Notes under the pieces: generated by a model
What the model saw: only the letters and a program-made list of their open reading frames with translations
Told to the model about the DNA's origin: nothing
Databases searched by the model: none
Assembly: GCA_903828145.1 (NCBI GenBank)
Contig: CAIKKY010000007.1
Coordinates: forward strand, 393,019-457,018
DNA from: an uncultured Hyphomicrobiales bacterium
GTDB lineage: Bacteria > Pseudomonadota > Alphaproteobacteria > Rhizobiales > Devosiaceae
DNA: 64,000 nucleotides
Direction: 5' to 3'
Made by a program: the position numbers and the translations under genes
In this document: in pieces, positions 38,703-47,635 of the stretch
Layout: every line of letters starts with the position of its first letter
Position numbering within the stretch: position 1 is the first letter of the stretch

Positions 38703-40316
38703 GTGAGCGTTACCCTGCATTTCCATGGCGCCGCTGGCACAGTGACCGGTTCGTGCTACCGCATTGTCCACCCCAAAGGGCAATTCCTCATCGATTGCGG
38801 CTTGTTTCAGGGCAATCGCACGGTGCGCGACCTCAACCACAAGCCGTTTCCGTTCGATCCAAAGCGAATCGACTTCGTGCTGCTCACCCATGCGCATATC
38901 GACCATTGCGGGCTTCTGCCCCGGCTGGTGAAGCGCGGCTTTGCGAAACCGATCTGGATGACCGAGCCGACATCGGGTCTCCTCGAATTCCTGCTGCCGG
39001 ACGCGGCGGGCATTCAGGAAAGCGAGTTCGAACGCGACATCAAAAAGCGCGAACGCCGGGCTGAAGAGCCGCGTGAGCCGCTCTACACGCTGGAGGACGC
39101 GGCCCGAACCCTCGAGCTGCGCAAGACCCTCGCCTTTGGCGCCTGGTCCGAACCGGGGCCGGGGGTGCGCGCACGCTACTGGAACGCGGGCCATATTCTA
39201 GGCTCGGCCTCGATTGAAGTCGAAGTCCTGGGGGATGACGGCAAGCCGGTGCACCTTTTGTTTTCGGGCGATATCGGCCCGGACGAGAAGGTGTTCTATC
39301 TCGGCCCCGATGCGCCGAGCGGCTTCGATTACATCATTTCGGAATCAACTTATGGCGGGCGCGAGCGCAAGGATTACACGCTCACCGAACGCCGCGCCGA
39401 ACTCGCCACCGAGATCAACGCCGCGCTCGCCCGGGGTGGCAATCTGGTGATCCCCACCTTCGCGGTGGAACGCAGCCAGGAGTTGCTGCACGATATTGGC
39501 GTTCTGATCCGCGACAAGGTGATCAATCCGCAGCTGGTGTTTCTCGATAGTCCGCTCGCCAGCCGCGTCACCAGCGTCTACCGCAAATATGCTGCGCTCT
39601 TTGAAGATGTTGAACTCTCGGCCGATGCGCTGTTCACCGACCCGCGCTTTCGCATTGTTGAGGATGTCGAGGCGTCCAAGGCGATCAACGCGCTGCGCGG
39701 CGGAGCGATCATCATGTCGGCCTCGGGCATGTGCGAAGCCGGCCGCATCAAGCACCATTTGCGCAACAACCTGCCCCATCCGGAATCGACGGTGCTGTTC
39801 GTCGGCTATCAGGCGCCCGGCACGCTGGGACAGGTGATCCAGTCCGGCGCGCGTGAGGCGCGCATTCATGGCCACCTGGTGCCCGTGCGGGCGCATATCC
39901 GAAGCCTCTCAACCTATTCGGCCCATGCCGACCACAGCGAGCTGGTGGCGTGGATCAAGGCCCGCCTGCCCGCGCATGGTGCGTTGTTTCTTACCCATGG
40001 CGAGGATGACGAGCGCCACGCGCTGCGCAAATCACTCGTGGACCAGGGCGCGCTTGGCGGCGATCAGGTCATCCTGCCGCAGCTCGATGACGCCGTGGAG
40101 CTGCGCGCCGAAGGCGTCACGGCGGTGGCGCATGTCGCCCTGCCGCGCGTCGATGCGGCCCAGTTGAGCCGCGATTGGCACATGGCCTATGCGCAGTTGC
40201 TGGTCGATCTCAGCGAGCGCCTGCACACCGTCGCGACAGATCGCGAGCGGCTGGAGCTGATGGCGGCGCTCCAGGCGCATCTCGATGAAATCCCCAAGCC
40301 CGGCGAACCGGCCTAG
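38703..40316 (+). CDS. MBL-fold beta-CASP hydrolase (RNA-processing type)
   Basis: Metallo-beta-lactamase with beta-CASP and RNA-specificity (RMMBL) domains, 537 residues, resembling archaeal CPSF-like nucleases. Zinc ligands are in LLTHAHIDHCG; the second half has MSASGMCEAGRIKHHL, the beta-CASP motif, and LSTYSAHADHSEL, motif C. It is expected to be an RNA endo- or exonuclease, but these bacterial members are poorly characterised. GTG start. Its stop overlaps the convergent mmcB by 4 bases. Confidence 0.9.
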   Translation: MSVTLHFHGAAGTVTGSCYRIVHPKGQFLIDCGLFQGNRTVRDLNHKPFPFDPKRIDFVLLTHAHIDHCGLLPRLVKRGFAKPIWMTEPTSGLLEFLLPDAAGIQESEFERDIKKRERRAEEPREPLYTLEDAARTLELRKTLAFGAWSEPGPGVRARYWNAGHILGSASIEVEVLGDDGKPVHLLFSGDIGPDEKVFYLGPDAPSGFDYIISESTYGGRERKDYTLTERRAELATEINAALARGGNLVIPTFAVERSQELLHDIGVLIRDKVINPQLVFLDSPLASRVTSVYRKYAALFEDVELSADALFTDPRFRIVEDVEASKAINALRGGAIIMSASGMCEAGRIKHHLRNNLPHPESTVLFVGYQAPGTLGQVIQSGAREARIHGHLVPVRAHIRSLSTYSAHADHSELVAWIKARLPAHGALFLTHGEDDERHALRKSLVDQGALGGDQVILPQLDDAVELRAEGVTAVAHVALPRVDAAQLSRDWHMAYAQLLVDLSERLHTVATDRERLELMAALQAHLDEIPKPGEPA

Positions 40317-40771
40317 ACGTCGCCGGGGTCCATCAATGTATGCAGCCGGTCGGCACCCAGCCGCGCCAGCTTCAGCATCAGCGCCTTCTTTCGCGCAGGC
40401 GCCAGCGGGGCTTCCTCGCCCATCCGCAGGATCGCGGCATCATGCGCGTCACCCACGATCAGCCCTTCTGTGGCCGGGAAAATATCCGGATCCAGCTCGG
40501 GCGGCTTCGCGAAGAAGAACCGGTCGCAGAACTCGTGATAATGGTGCCACTTCCGGTCGACCTGAAAGTCGATGAGGCTCGACTTGATCTCGACAATCCA
40601 GATTGCGCCCTTGGGGCCAATGGCGAGGAGATCGGCGCGGCGCCCATTGCCCAGAGTCACCTCTGAGTAGCAGGTCATGTCGTAGGCCTCGCGCAGGAGC
40701 CGCATCACACCGCGCTGAATTCTGAGCGCGGTGGACGACTGCCGAAGGTCGACGATCTGCGGTTCAGCCAT
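40313..40771 (-). CDS. mmcB: MmcB family DNA repair protein
   Basis: PD-(D/E)XK-fold protein of 152 residues. Family members are SOS- and mitomycin-linked in Caulobacter. The nuclease-like core is RRADLLAIGPKGAIWIVEIKSS, with Asp and Glu-x-Lys as metal ligands. It overlaps the upstream MFS gene by 8 bases. No LexA box was found, because the start lies inside the neighbouring gene. Confidence 0.9.
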   Translation of the reverse strand: MAEPQIVDLRQSSTALRIQRGVMRLLREAYDMTCYSEVTLGNGRRADLLAIGPKGAIWIVEIKSSLIDFQVDRKWHHYHEFCDRFFFAKPPELDPDIFPATEGLIVGDAHDAAILRMGEEAPLAPARKKALMLKLARLGADRLHTLMDPGDV

Positions 40772-41939
40772 GCGGTGTCAGCGGTTCCGGTTCATCAAGC
40801 AGCGGCACGGGCCGGGCCGCAAGCGCCTTGATGACAAGCAGCGCGCCGATCACCAGCGGCACCGCCACGAGGTACGAATTGCGGATACCGATATACTCGG
40901 CCACGAAGCCAAGGATCGGTGGCCCGAGGAAAAACACGACGAAAGTCATCTGCCCGAGCGCCGCGACATTGACCGCCGCCGGACGATCCGTCCGCTGCGC
41001 AGCCGCCGAAACCGCCAGCGGATAGACCGACGAACAGCCAAGCCCCATCAGCAGGAAACCGAAGAGGGCCACATAGGCATCAGGCGCAAAGGCCACAACG
41101 ATAAGGCCCAACCCGGCAATACCCAGCAGGCCGCCCGCCACGAGGCGCGGGCTGTGCCGGTCCACCAGCCTGTCCATGAACAGCCGGGCCAGCGCCATGA
41201 ACAGCGAGAAAATCGTGACAGCCATGGTGCCGATCCACGGCTCGACCGAGAACACGTCGCGCATGTAAATGCCCGACCAGTCGATACCCGCGCCCTCAAC
41301 CAGCAGCGGCGCTGCCCCGATGAGGCACAGCGGCAGAAGCCCGATCGTGGGAAAGGCAACGCGCGGCACGTCGCCGCCATGCGCATCGGCCCGGTGCGGG
41401 GCATCTTCAATGCCCGAAAACACGATCGAGCCTGCAATCACCACGAAAATCAGCGCACCCAGCGTGTGCAGTTCAACCGAAATCCCCATTTGCCGGATGC
41501 CGGCGGCCAGCAGCGCCGAGACAAAGAACCCAAGGCTCCACATGCCATGCGCCCGGCTCATGATCCGGTGCCCAAGCAGGGCCTCATGCCGGTCGGTCTG
41601 GAGATTGACGTTGATTTCCACCGCCCCGGACACCAGACCGGCGAAAAACAGCACCGGCACCAGCCACAGGCCGTTGGGCATCCACGGCATCAGCGCATAA
41701 AGCGCCGAAGCGGCAAACACGGTGAAAAACGCCGTTCGCCGCGCGCCATAGCGTTCGACCAGGGGCCCGCCAAAGGTCAGCCCGATCAGCGCGCCGACAC
41801 TGGCCGCAATCAGCGTCAGCCCCAGTTCGCCCTGCGTGAGATCGAACTGCACCTGCAGATCGGGCAGGCGGGCCAGCATCGACCCCATCGCAATCGCGAA
41901 GATGAAGAAGATGCCATAGATGCGATGGTGCGGTTTCAT
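40764..41939 (-). CDS. MFS transporter, copy 2 of a tandem pair
   Basis: Major facilitator family protein of 391 residues with about 12 hydrophobic segments. RIYGIFFIFAIAMGSMLARLPDLQ is the first helix, as in the other tandem copy (41956-43125). Both share the PDLQ/PDIQ turn, the LTLIAASVGALIGL-like second helix and a WSGIYM/WSAIYM motif in the middle, so they arose by duplication. The family resembles FucP/YbjJ-like transporters of unknown substrate. ATG 41939 begins the homologous N-terminus. Confidence 0.88.
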   Translation of the reverse strand: MKPHHRIYGIFFIFAIAMGSMLARLPDLQVQFDLTQGELGLTLIAASVGALIGLTFGGPLVERYGARRTAFFTVFAASALYALMPWMPNGLWLVPVLFFAGLVSGAVEINVNLQTDRHEALLGHRIMSRAHGMWSLGFFVSALLAAGIRQMGISVELHTLGALIFVVIAGSIVFSGIEDAPHRADAHGGDVPRVAFPTIGLLPLCLIGAAPLLVEGAGIDWSGIYMRDVFSVEPWIGTMAVTIFSLFMALARLFMDRLVDRHSPRLVAGGLLGIAGLGLIVVAFAPDAYVALFGFLLMGLGCSSVYPLAVSAAAQRTDRPAAVNVAALGQMTFVVFFLGPPILGFVAEYIGIRNSYLVAVPLVIGALLVIKALAARPVPLLDEPEPLTPHG

Positions 41940-41955
41940 GGGGTCCAGTCTGGGG

Positions 41956-43125
41956 TCAGTCGACGCTGTGCGGCAGGGGTTTCTTACCCAGCGCATCGAC
42001 AAAAATAAGGCTGAGGATCACCAGCGGAATGCCAATGCCATAGGCCCAGCGGATCCCGAAATGCTCGGCGACGAAGCCGAGGAGCGGCGGCCCCACCAGA
42101 AACGCGCCGAACGAGGTCTGCGCCAGCGCCGCGACATTGATCGCCGCGGATCGGTCCGTCCGCTGCGCCGCCGCTGACATGGCGAGCGGAAAGATCACCG
42201 ATGTGCCCATGCCCGCCAGGGCAAAGCCGACGAGCGCGACAAAGGGATGCGGCGCGAAAAAGATCAGCAGCGTGCCGAGGAACAGCACCGAGAGCAGAAC
42301 CCGGCTCACGGTTGTGGGGCTATATTTTTCAACGAACGGATCGGCAAAGAACCGCGCCAACGCCTGCGCCAGCGCGCCCACGGCCACCGCGAAACCGGCA
42401 AGGAACGGCGACACCTGGAATTCGCCCTTCATGTAGATGGCCGACCAGTCGATACCGGCGCCCTCCATGATCATGGCCGAAAGCGTAACAATCACGAGGA
42501 TGGTGATGGGCAGGGTGGGCACCGCAAAGCGCGGCGCTGTTTCGGTTGAGGTGCCGGTGCGATGCGGCGCGGCTTCAAAGCGGCCGAGCACAAGCAGGGT
42601 GGCAAGCGCCACCAGCGGCACCATCAGCATCATATGAATGGCAACGGGCAGACCCGTCTGCGCAATGGCCGCGCTGATGAACCCGGCAGAGAAAAATCCG
42701 CCGCTCCAGAACGCATGCGCCCGGTTCATGATGCGGCGCCCGACCTGATGCTCCACCCGGTCGGCCTCGACATTGAGAATGATCTCGATCCCGCCAGTAA
42801 CCAGCCCTACGGGCAAGAGGAGGAGGAAGAACATCAACGGGCCGGTCGCCAGCGACGCAAAAGCGTAAAACAGCGCGAGGAGCGGAATGAGGGTGCGAAT
42901 GGCCAAGGCATGGCCAAAGCGTTCGACTATGGGGGCCGCGAGGCTCAACGAAATCAGCGTGCCGACCGCGTGCCCGATCAGACCGAGCCCCAGTGCGCCC
43001 TCGGCAATGCCCATGGCATGCTGAATATCAGGCAGGCGCGGCGGCAGGCTGCCCATGCAGAACGAATAGATGAAAAACCCGCCATACACGCGAAGCTGCG
43101 GCGGCAAATCGAAGCCGATTCGCAT
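41956..43125 (-). CDS. MFS transporter, copy 1 of a tandem pair
   Basis: 389-residue MFS protein, clearly paralogous to the next gene. Shared blocks include SLPPRLPDIQ, EGALGLGLIGHAVGTL, MEGAGIDWSAIYM and PLAMSAAAQRTDRSAAINVAALAQ. It is separated from copy 2 by 16 bases, probably one operon with mmcB. The substrate is unknown. Confidence 0.88.
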   Translation of the reverse strand: MRIGFDLPPQLRVYGGFFIYSFCMGSLPPRLPDIQHAMGIAEGALGLGLIGHAVGTLISLSLAAPIVERFGHALAIRTLIPLLALFYAFASLATGPLMFFLLLLPVGLVTGGIEIILNVEADRVEHQVGRRIMNRAHAFWSGGFFSAGFISAAIAQTGLPVAIHMMLMVPLVALATLLVLGRFEAAPHRTGTSTETAPRFAVPTLPITILVIVTLSAMIMEGAGIDWSAIYMKGEFQVSPFLAGFAVAVGALAQALARFFADPFVEKYSPTTVSRVLLSVLFLGTLLIFFAPHPFVALVGFALAGMGTSVIFPLAMSAAAQRTDRSAAINVAALAQTSFGAFLVGPPLLGFVAEHFGIRWAYGIGIPLVILSLIFVDALGKKPLPHSVD

Positions 43126-43203
43126 GATAATCCCCCAGAAAGACGCGCACGGTAGTGAAAAGCCCCAGGCTTCACAAGGCTGTGCGGCCCTGTGGCGACC
43201 AGT

Positions 43204-43410
43204 TCAGGCGGCCTGTGCCGCTGCGCGCACGGCCTCCGTTGCGGCCTCGACGCTCTCGAAAACCTGCCCATCGACCCCAAACGCATCGAGCTTGACCGCC
43301 ATGAAGCGGTAGCCCTGCGGATCGTGAATCAGCACGCCCTTGGGCTCGCCATCAAGGACCAGGGCAATGGGCCGCGCGGGTTGCGACTTCCGGATAGAAA
43401 TATGCTGCAT
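43204..43410 (-). CDS. Hypothetical small protein
   Basis: 68 residues, starting at ATG 43410 with GGAGGG 7 bases upstream. Sequence ISIRKSQPARPIALVLDGEP leads into DPQGYRFMAVKLDAFGVDGQVF and an alanine-rich amphipathic tail. Not recognised. The good ribosome-binding site and normal amino-acid use suggest a real gene. Confidence 0.6.
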   Translation of the reverse strand: MQHISIRKSQPARPIALVLDGEPKGVLIHDPQGYRFMAVKLDAFGVDGQVFESVEAATEAVRAAAQAA

Positions 43411-43847
43411 GGAAATACCCTCCATCGGCGCGTCGCTGTCGCAACGGCCGGGGTGTTAGCTGAAGTTTGAAACGGGACAGTGACAGTCAGGTCAGTGTCG
43501 TTTGCTTCGCCAACACCCTACGGTGCGGTTTACCTGTTTACGCATAGTCACGGTCGGGAGCATGGCGCGATCTGCAAAAAGCATGGTCGTCTCCTTCCGG
43601 GCCCAGCGGGCAAACAGGTTTCCATAAAGGGCGGGGGTCCGCCCGGGTTCAGCACAGGCCAGCTTGAGCGCCAGCGTCTCCACTATAAGAATCATAGGGA
43701 CGGTTTGTCCATCCTCCAAAAGTCCTGAGTCCGCTCCCGCGTTTACCCGCGTCCGCGATAGCGGGTTTTCAGGCGAGGGAGCCGGGGGGTGCCTTACCGG
43801 TGAAATTGCCATAGCCCTGCGCTATACAGGGCGCAGGGAGGCTGCCC
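43411..43847. other. Intergenic region, mostly without recognisable genes
   Basis: 437 bases. Apart from a 30-codon frame (listed separately) I see no supported gene. A GC-rich inverted repeat (GGGCGGGGGTCCGCCC) lies near 43630-43645, upstream of that small frame on the minus strand. Confidence 0.4.
43492..43584 (-). CDS. Candidate 30-residue basic peptide
   Basis: Starts MLFADRAMLPTVTMRKQ and ends in the basic tail CWRSKRH. It is preceded by AAGGAG exactly 6 bases from the ATG, which is better than most genes here. A GC-rich hairpin lies about 50 bases upstream in the possible leader. No homology recognised. It may be a leader peptide or a chance frame. Confidence 0.3.
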   Translation of the reverse strand: MLFADRAMLPTVTMRKQVNRTVGCWRSKRH

Positions 43848-44150
43848 ATGTCTCATAAACCGCGCGTTTCGATCACCTATTGCACCCAGTGCAACTGGCT
43901 GCTGCGCTCCGGCTGGATGGCGCAGGAACTGCTGGCCACCTTTTCCTTGGAACTGGGTGAAGTGGCGCTCATCCCCGGCACGGGCGGCATTTTCGAAATC
44001 CGCATCGGCGAGGCGTTGGTGTGGGAGCGCAAGCGCGATGGCGGCTTCCCCGACGTGAAACAGCTGAAGCAATTGGTTCGCGACGCGATCGATCCCGGTC
44101 GCGATCTGGGCCATATCGACCGACATCGACCCGACGAGCCGCTTGAGTGA
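43848..44150 (+). CDS. SelT/SelW/SelH-family (Rdx) protein
   Basis: Thioredoxin-fold redox protein of 100 residues. VSITYCTQCNWLLRSGWMAQEL has the CxxC pair Cys12-Cys15; in selenoprotein relatives the second position is selenocysteine. GTGGIFEIRIGEALVWERKRDGGFP is the family C-terminal block. Function unproven, likely a thiol redox partner. It stands alone before the ABC transporter genes. Confidence 0.88.
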   Translation: MSHKPRVSITYCTQCNWLLRSGWMAQELLATFSLELGEVALIPGTGGIFEIRIGEALVWERKRDGGFPDVKQLKQLVRDAIDPGRDLGHIDRHRPDEPLE

Positions 44151-44219
44151 CGCGCATAATTGCGCATAGTCTCGCCCCAACCGGGGTGGAATAAGCCCTT
44201 CGAACCTGGAGACTCGACC

Positions 44220-45017
44220 GTGAACGCCTTGCTTCGTCTTTTTGCTGCGCCCGTGCTGGCGCTGGGTCTTGCCACTGCCGCGCACGCCGCCGGCCTGCCC
44301 GACCTCGGCGGCCGCACCATTCGCGCCGTGACCGAAAACGCCTACTACCCGCTCAATTTTGCCGATCCTAAGGACGGCACCGGCATCGGGCTGGAATATG
44401 ATCTCATCAACGAGATCGCCAAGCGCCTGAACGCTAAGGTCGAGTGGAACCTCTCTGCCTGGGATGTGATGATCGAAGCGGTACGCACCGGCCAGTATGA
44501 TGTCGGCGCCGATGGCATCACCATCAACGACGAGCGCAAGCAGCAGGTCGATTTCACCGAGCCCTTCATCACGGTGGAACAGTACTTCCTCGTGCGTGCC
44601 GATGAAGCCCGCATTGAGAACAAGCAGAGCTTCGCCGATCATCCCGAACTGCTGTTCGGCGCGCAGTCGGGCACCTCGGCCTTCTACACCGCTATTTATG
44701 ATGTGCTCGATGGCGATGAAGCCAACCCGCGCGTCAAGCTGTTCGATACTTTCGGGGCCTCGGTGCAGGCGCTGAAGTCAGGCGACGTTGATGCCGTCAT
44801 CGCCGATCAGGCCGCGACCGCCGGCTACATCGGGGCCGATCCCGGCGCCTTCAAGCAGGTGGGCGAGCCCATCAAGGCCGAGCCCCTCGGGCTGATCCTT
44901 GCGCCTGGCTCCGATCTCACCGCGCCGTTCAACGCGGCCCTCGCCGAGATGAAGGCCGATGGCACGCTGGACAAGATGATCACCCATTGGTTCTTTGACT
45001 ACGGCCAGGCGCAGTAA
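44220..45017 (+). CDS. Amino-acid ABC transporter substrate-binding protein
   Basis: Periplasmic solute-binding protein family 3, 265 residues. GTG start at 44220 with GGAG 8 bases upstream. Signal peptide NALLRLFAAPVLALGLATAAHA. Ligand-binding core: TENAYYPLNFADPKDGTGIGLEYDL, SAWDVMIEAVRTGQYDVGADG, and the C-terminal GTLDKMITHWF. The pattern suggests a polar amino acid, but specificity is unclear. A 9-bp hairpin separates it from the permease. Confidence 0.9.
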   Translation: MNALLRLFAAPVLALGLATAAHAAGLPDLGGRTIRAVTENAYYPLNFADPKDGTGIGLEYDLINEIAKRLNAKVEWNLSAWDVMIEAVRTGQYDVGADGITINDERKQQVDFTEPFITVEQYFLVRADEARIENKQSFADHPELLFGAQSGTSAFYTAIYDVLDGDEANPRVKLFDTFGASVQALKSGDVDAVIADQAATAGYIGADPGAFKQVGEPIKAEPLGLILAPGSDLTAPFNAALAEMKADGTLDKMITHWFFDYGQAQ

Positions 45018-45032
45018 GCCCTGAACCCATCT

Positions 45033-45055
45033 GGCGGCGGGGCGCACCCGCCGCC
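45033..45055 (+). terminator. Stem-loop between binding protein and permease
   Basis: Perfect 9-bp stem GGCGGCGGG / CCCGCCGCC with a 5-base loop, 15 bases after the binding-protein stop and 8 before the permease ATG. No T-run. Such hairpins stabilise the upstream mRNA so that the binding protein outnumbers the membrane part. Confidence 0.6.
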
Positions 45056-45062
45056 AAGTCCT

Positions 45063-45875
45063 ATGGCCAGACACCGCCCCCATCAAAGCGCTGCCCGCCT
45101 GCCCTGGTGGCTCTTCGCCCTCGGTCTGCTTGGCGTGCTCACGCTATGGGCTATTGTCGCTGATGCCGGCTATACGGCGATCTTCACGACCCTGAGCAAG
45201 GGCGTCGTCACCACGCTCTGGGTCACGGGCGTCTCCTTCGCGCTCGCCATGGCGCTTGGGCTGGTGCTCGCCATGATGCGCACATCGGGCAATGCCATTC
45301 TGGTGCAGGTCTCGACCTTCTATGTCGAACTCATGCGCGGCATCCCCATTCTCGTTGCGCTGTTCTACATCGCCTTCGCCGGCGCCCCCGGTATTGTTCG
45401 CGGCCTCAATACTGTGCTCGGTCCGCTGATCGAACAGGGCTGGATCGAAGCGCTGACCGTGCGCAATTTCGATTTCACCTGGCGCGCCATTCTCGCGCTC
45501 AGCCTGTGCTACGCCGCCTTCATTGCTGAAATCATGCGGGCCGGCATCGAGGCGGTGGCCAAGGGCCAGCTCGAAGCCGCCCGCTCACTCGGGCTGACGC
45601 GGGCGCAGACTTTCCGGCTGGTGGTCGCTCCGCAGGCCTTCCGCACGGTGTTGCCGCCGCTCGCCAATGATTTCGTATCGATGGTCAAGGATTCCGCGCT
45701 GGTCTCGGCGCTCGGGGTGCAGGACATCACCCAGTTGGGCAAGGTCTATTCTTCGGGCACGTTCAAGTTCTTTGAAACCTATAACGTCGTGGCCTTTCTC
45801 TACCTCGTCCTCACCATTTCGCTCTCGCTCGGGGTGCGGCTGATCGAACAGCGACTGGGGCGCGCCGGCCGCTGA
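45063..45875 (+). CDS. Amino-acid ABC transporter permease
   Basis: HisMQ-type inner-membrane permease of 270 residues. An N-terminal helix WWLFALGLLGVLTLWAIV and the family block YVELMRGIPILVALFYIAFA are present. The ATPase-contacting EAA loop is AAFIAEIMRAGIEAVAKGQLEAARSLGLT. Only one permease gene is present, so it should form a homodimer. The ATP-binding subunit is not encoded in the window. Confidence 0.92.
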   Translation: MARHRPHQSAARLPWWLFALGLLGVLTLWAIVADAGYTAIFTTLSKGVVTTLWVTGVSFALAMALGLVLAMMRTSGNAILVQVSTFYVELMRGIPILVALFYIAFAGAPGIVRGLNTVLGPLIEQGWIEALTVRNFDFTWRAILALSLCYAAFIAEIMRAGIEAVAKGQLEAARSLGLTRAQTFRLVVAPQAFRTVLPPLANDFVSMVKDSALVSALGVQDITQLGKVYSSGTFKFFETYNVVAFLYLVLTISLSLGVRLIEQRLGRAGR

Positions 45876-45951
45876 TCCTTGCAGGATAGCTTCGGCCTAA
45901 CCACATGAGGGACACAGGGGTTGCGCCCCTTTCGAACCGGAGTTTCGCCCC

Positions 45952-46464
45952 ATGCTGAAGCGTATTGCCTCTTTGGGCTTTGCTGTCGTTGTCGCAACCG
46001 CGCTGGCAGCCTGCGGGAACAATAACAATACGGGCACCAATGTGGGTGCCGTTTCGGTGGATTGGACCGGCAATGACATTGTGGTCGAGGCCATAGCCGA
46101 CCCTAAGGTGCAGGGCGTCATCTGCCATGTGGCCTATTTCAACCGCTCGCTGATTGATCGGCTGCAGCAGGGCAACTGGTTCGAGGACCCGTCTTACTCG
46201 GCAGTCGATTGCAGCGCATCGGGCCCCATCACAGTGGGGGATATCAATACCAACACTGGCGGCGAGGAAATCTTCCAGCAGCAGCGCTCGCTGATCTGGA
46301 AGAGCCTTCGCGTCAGCCGCATGTATGATGCGGCCAACAACACGCTGGTCTATCTGGCGCACGCCCGCCAGATCCAACTCGGCTCTGGCAAGATGTCGCT
46401 GTCGGTCGTGCCGCTCACCGGCAAGGACGTGACCTGGCTGAAGGGCACCCCGGCCGTGAAATGA
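45952..46464 (+). CDS. creA: CreA family lipoprotein
   Basis: 170-residue periplasmic protein. The N-terminus MLKRIASLGFAVVVATALAACG has a lipobox LAAC with the acylated cysteine at about residue 21. The CreA core is VDWTGNDIVVEAIADPKVQG, CHVAYFNRSLIDRLQQGNW, and EIFQQQRSLIWKSLRV. The family is widespread and of unknown function. Confidence 0.9.
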   Translation: MLKRIASLGFAVVVATALAACGNNNNTGTNVGAVSVDWTGNDIVVEAIADPKVQGVICHVAYFNRSLIDRLQQGNWFEDPSYSAVDCSASGPITVGDINTNTGGEEIFQQQRSLIWKSLRVSRMYDAANNTLVYLAHARQIQLGSGKMSLSVVPLTGKDVTWLKGTPAVK

Positions 46465-46632
46465 GGTCGCTGCGGCCCGGGTAACGACTGTTTCAGCACT
46501 GGGTGGCTTTTGCGCCAAACCATTCGCTCTAGGCCGGTGATGGAACAAAGAAATTCCATTTTCAGCGCTCGCTTTTCCCTGCCCGTAGATCGACATTCCT
46601 TTTCAACCAACACTTAAAACAGGAGCGGCACC

Positions 46633-47268
46633 ATGTCCGTCTTGATTGGCGATACCGCGCCGGATTTCGAAGCCGAGACCACCGAAGGCCATATCCGGTT
46701 CCATGATTACATCGATGGGCATTGGGCCGTTCTGTTCTCGCACCCCAAGAATTTCACCCCGGTATGCACCACCGAACTGGGCTACACGGCCAAGCTGAAG
46801 CCCGAGTTCGACAAGCGCGGCGTCAAAGTGCTCGGCCTTTCGGTCGACAAGCTGACCGACCACGCCGGTTGGGCCCGCGACATTCAGGAAACCCAGGGCA
46901 CCGCGCTCAATTTTCCGCTGATTGCCGATGAGACCGGCGAAATTGCGCGGCTCTACGACATGATCCACCCGAGCGCCAATAACACGCTGACCGTGCGGTC
47001 GGTGTTCGTGGTCGGCCCGGACAAGAAGGTGAAGCTGAAGATCGAATATCCGGCATCGACCGGCCGCAACTTCGACGAAGTGCTGCGCGTGATCGACAGC
47101 CTGCAGCTCACCGCCAAATATTCGGTGGCAACGCCGGTCAACTGGAAGCAGGGCGAAGATGTCATCATCGCCGCGTCGGTCAGCGACGAAGACGCCAAGA
47201 CCAAGTTCCCCGGCGGCTGGAAGGCCCTGAAGCCCTATCTCCGCGTTGTGCCGCAGCCGCGCGGCTGA
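46633..47268 (+). CDS. 1-Cys peroxiredoxin (Prx6 type)
   Basis: Cytoplasmic peroxidase of 211 residues reducing H2O2 or organic peroxides. The peroxidatic Cys45 lies in HPKNFTPVCTTELG and is the only cysteine seen. LGLSVDKLTDHAGWARDI and LRVIDSLQLT complete the Prx6 fold. AGGAG precedes the ATG, and a good terminator follows. The reductant is unknown. Confidence 0.95.
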   Translation: MSVLIGDTAPDFEAETTEGHIRFHDYIDGHWAVLFSHPKNFTPVCTTELGYTAKLKPEFDKRGVKVLGLSVDKLTDHAGWARDIQETQGTALNFPLIADETGEIARLYDMIHPSANNTLTVRSVFVVGPDKKVKLKIEYPASTGRNFDEVLRVIDSLQLTAKYSVATPVNWKQGEDVIIAASVSDEDAKTKFPGGWKALKPYLRVVPQPRG

Positions 47269-47293
47269 TCGGCCTTCTTGATCAAGGCGAATT

Positions 47294-47324
47294 CGGGCGG
47301 TCCGCTGGGCCGCCCGTTCTGTTT
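47294..47324 (+). terminator. Terminator of the peroxiredoxin gene
   Basis: CGGGCGGTCC / GGGCCGCCCG stem of 10 pairs (one G-T) with a 3-base loop, followed by TTCTGTTT. It lies 25 bases after the stop and overlaps the end of the convergent small gene. Confidence 0.8.
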
Positions 47325-47565
47325 AGCGGCGGCGGAATGCCATCAGCATCTGGGCAAAGCCCATCAGCACCAGCCCGCCGATGAACGGGGTGACCGCCCA
47401 GTCGAACCGGTGCGCGAACCCGACCAGCACCTGCACATAATCGGCATTGTCGGCGGTGAAGCCCCGCACCAGCGCACTCAGCGGCCCGGGGGCATTCACC
47501 AGCGCCACAATAAAGGTACCGGCCGCCATGATGAGGCCAATGCCATAAAGAAGAAGTGCAACCAT
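47323..47565 (-). CDS. Hypothetical small membrane protein
   Basis: 80 residues with two hydrophobic helices: VALLLYGIGLIMAAGTFIVAL and VTPFIGGLVLMGFAQMLMAF. A basic tail FRRR suggests a cytoplasmic C-terminus. ATG 47565 has GAGGA 6 bases upstream. Not recognised beyond that. Confidence 0.65.
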   Translation of the reverse strand: MVALLLYGIGLIMAAGTFIVALVNAPGPLSALVRGFTADNADYVQVLVGFAHRFDWAVTPFIGGLVLMGFAQMLMAFRRR

Positions 47566-47635
47566 AATGTCCTCGTCAAACCGATGCCCACTTAAGGCGC
47601 GGTGCGGCGCTGGCGTCAACATCAGGCCGGTGGCC

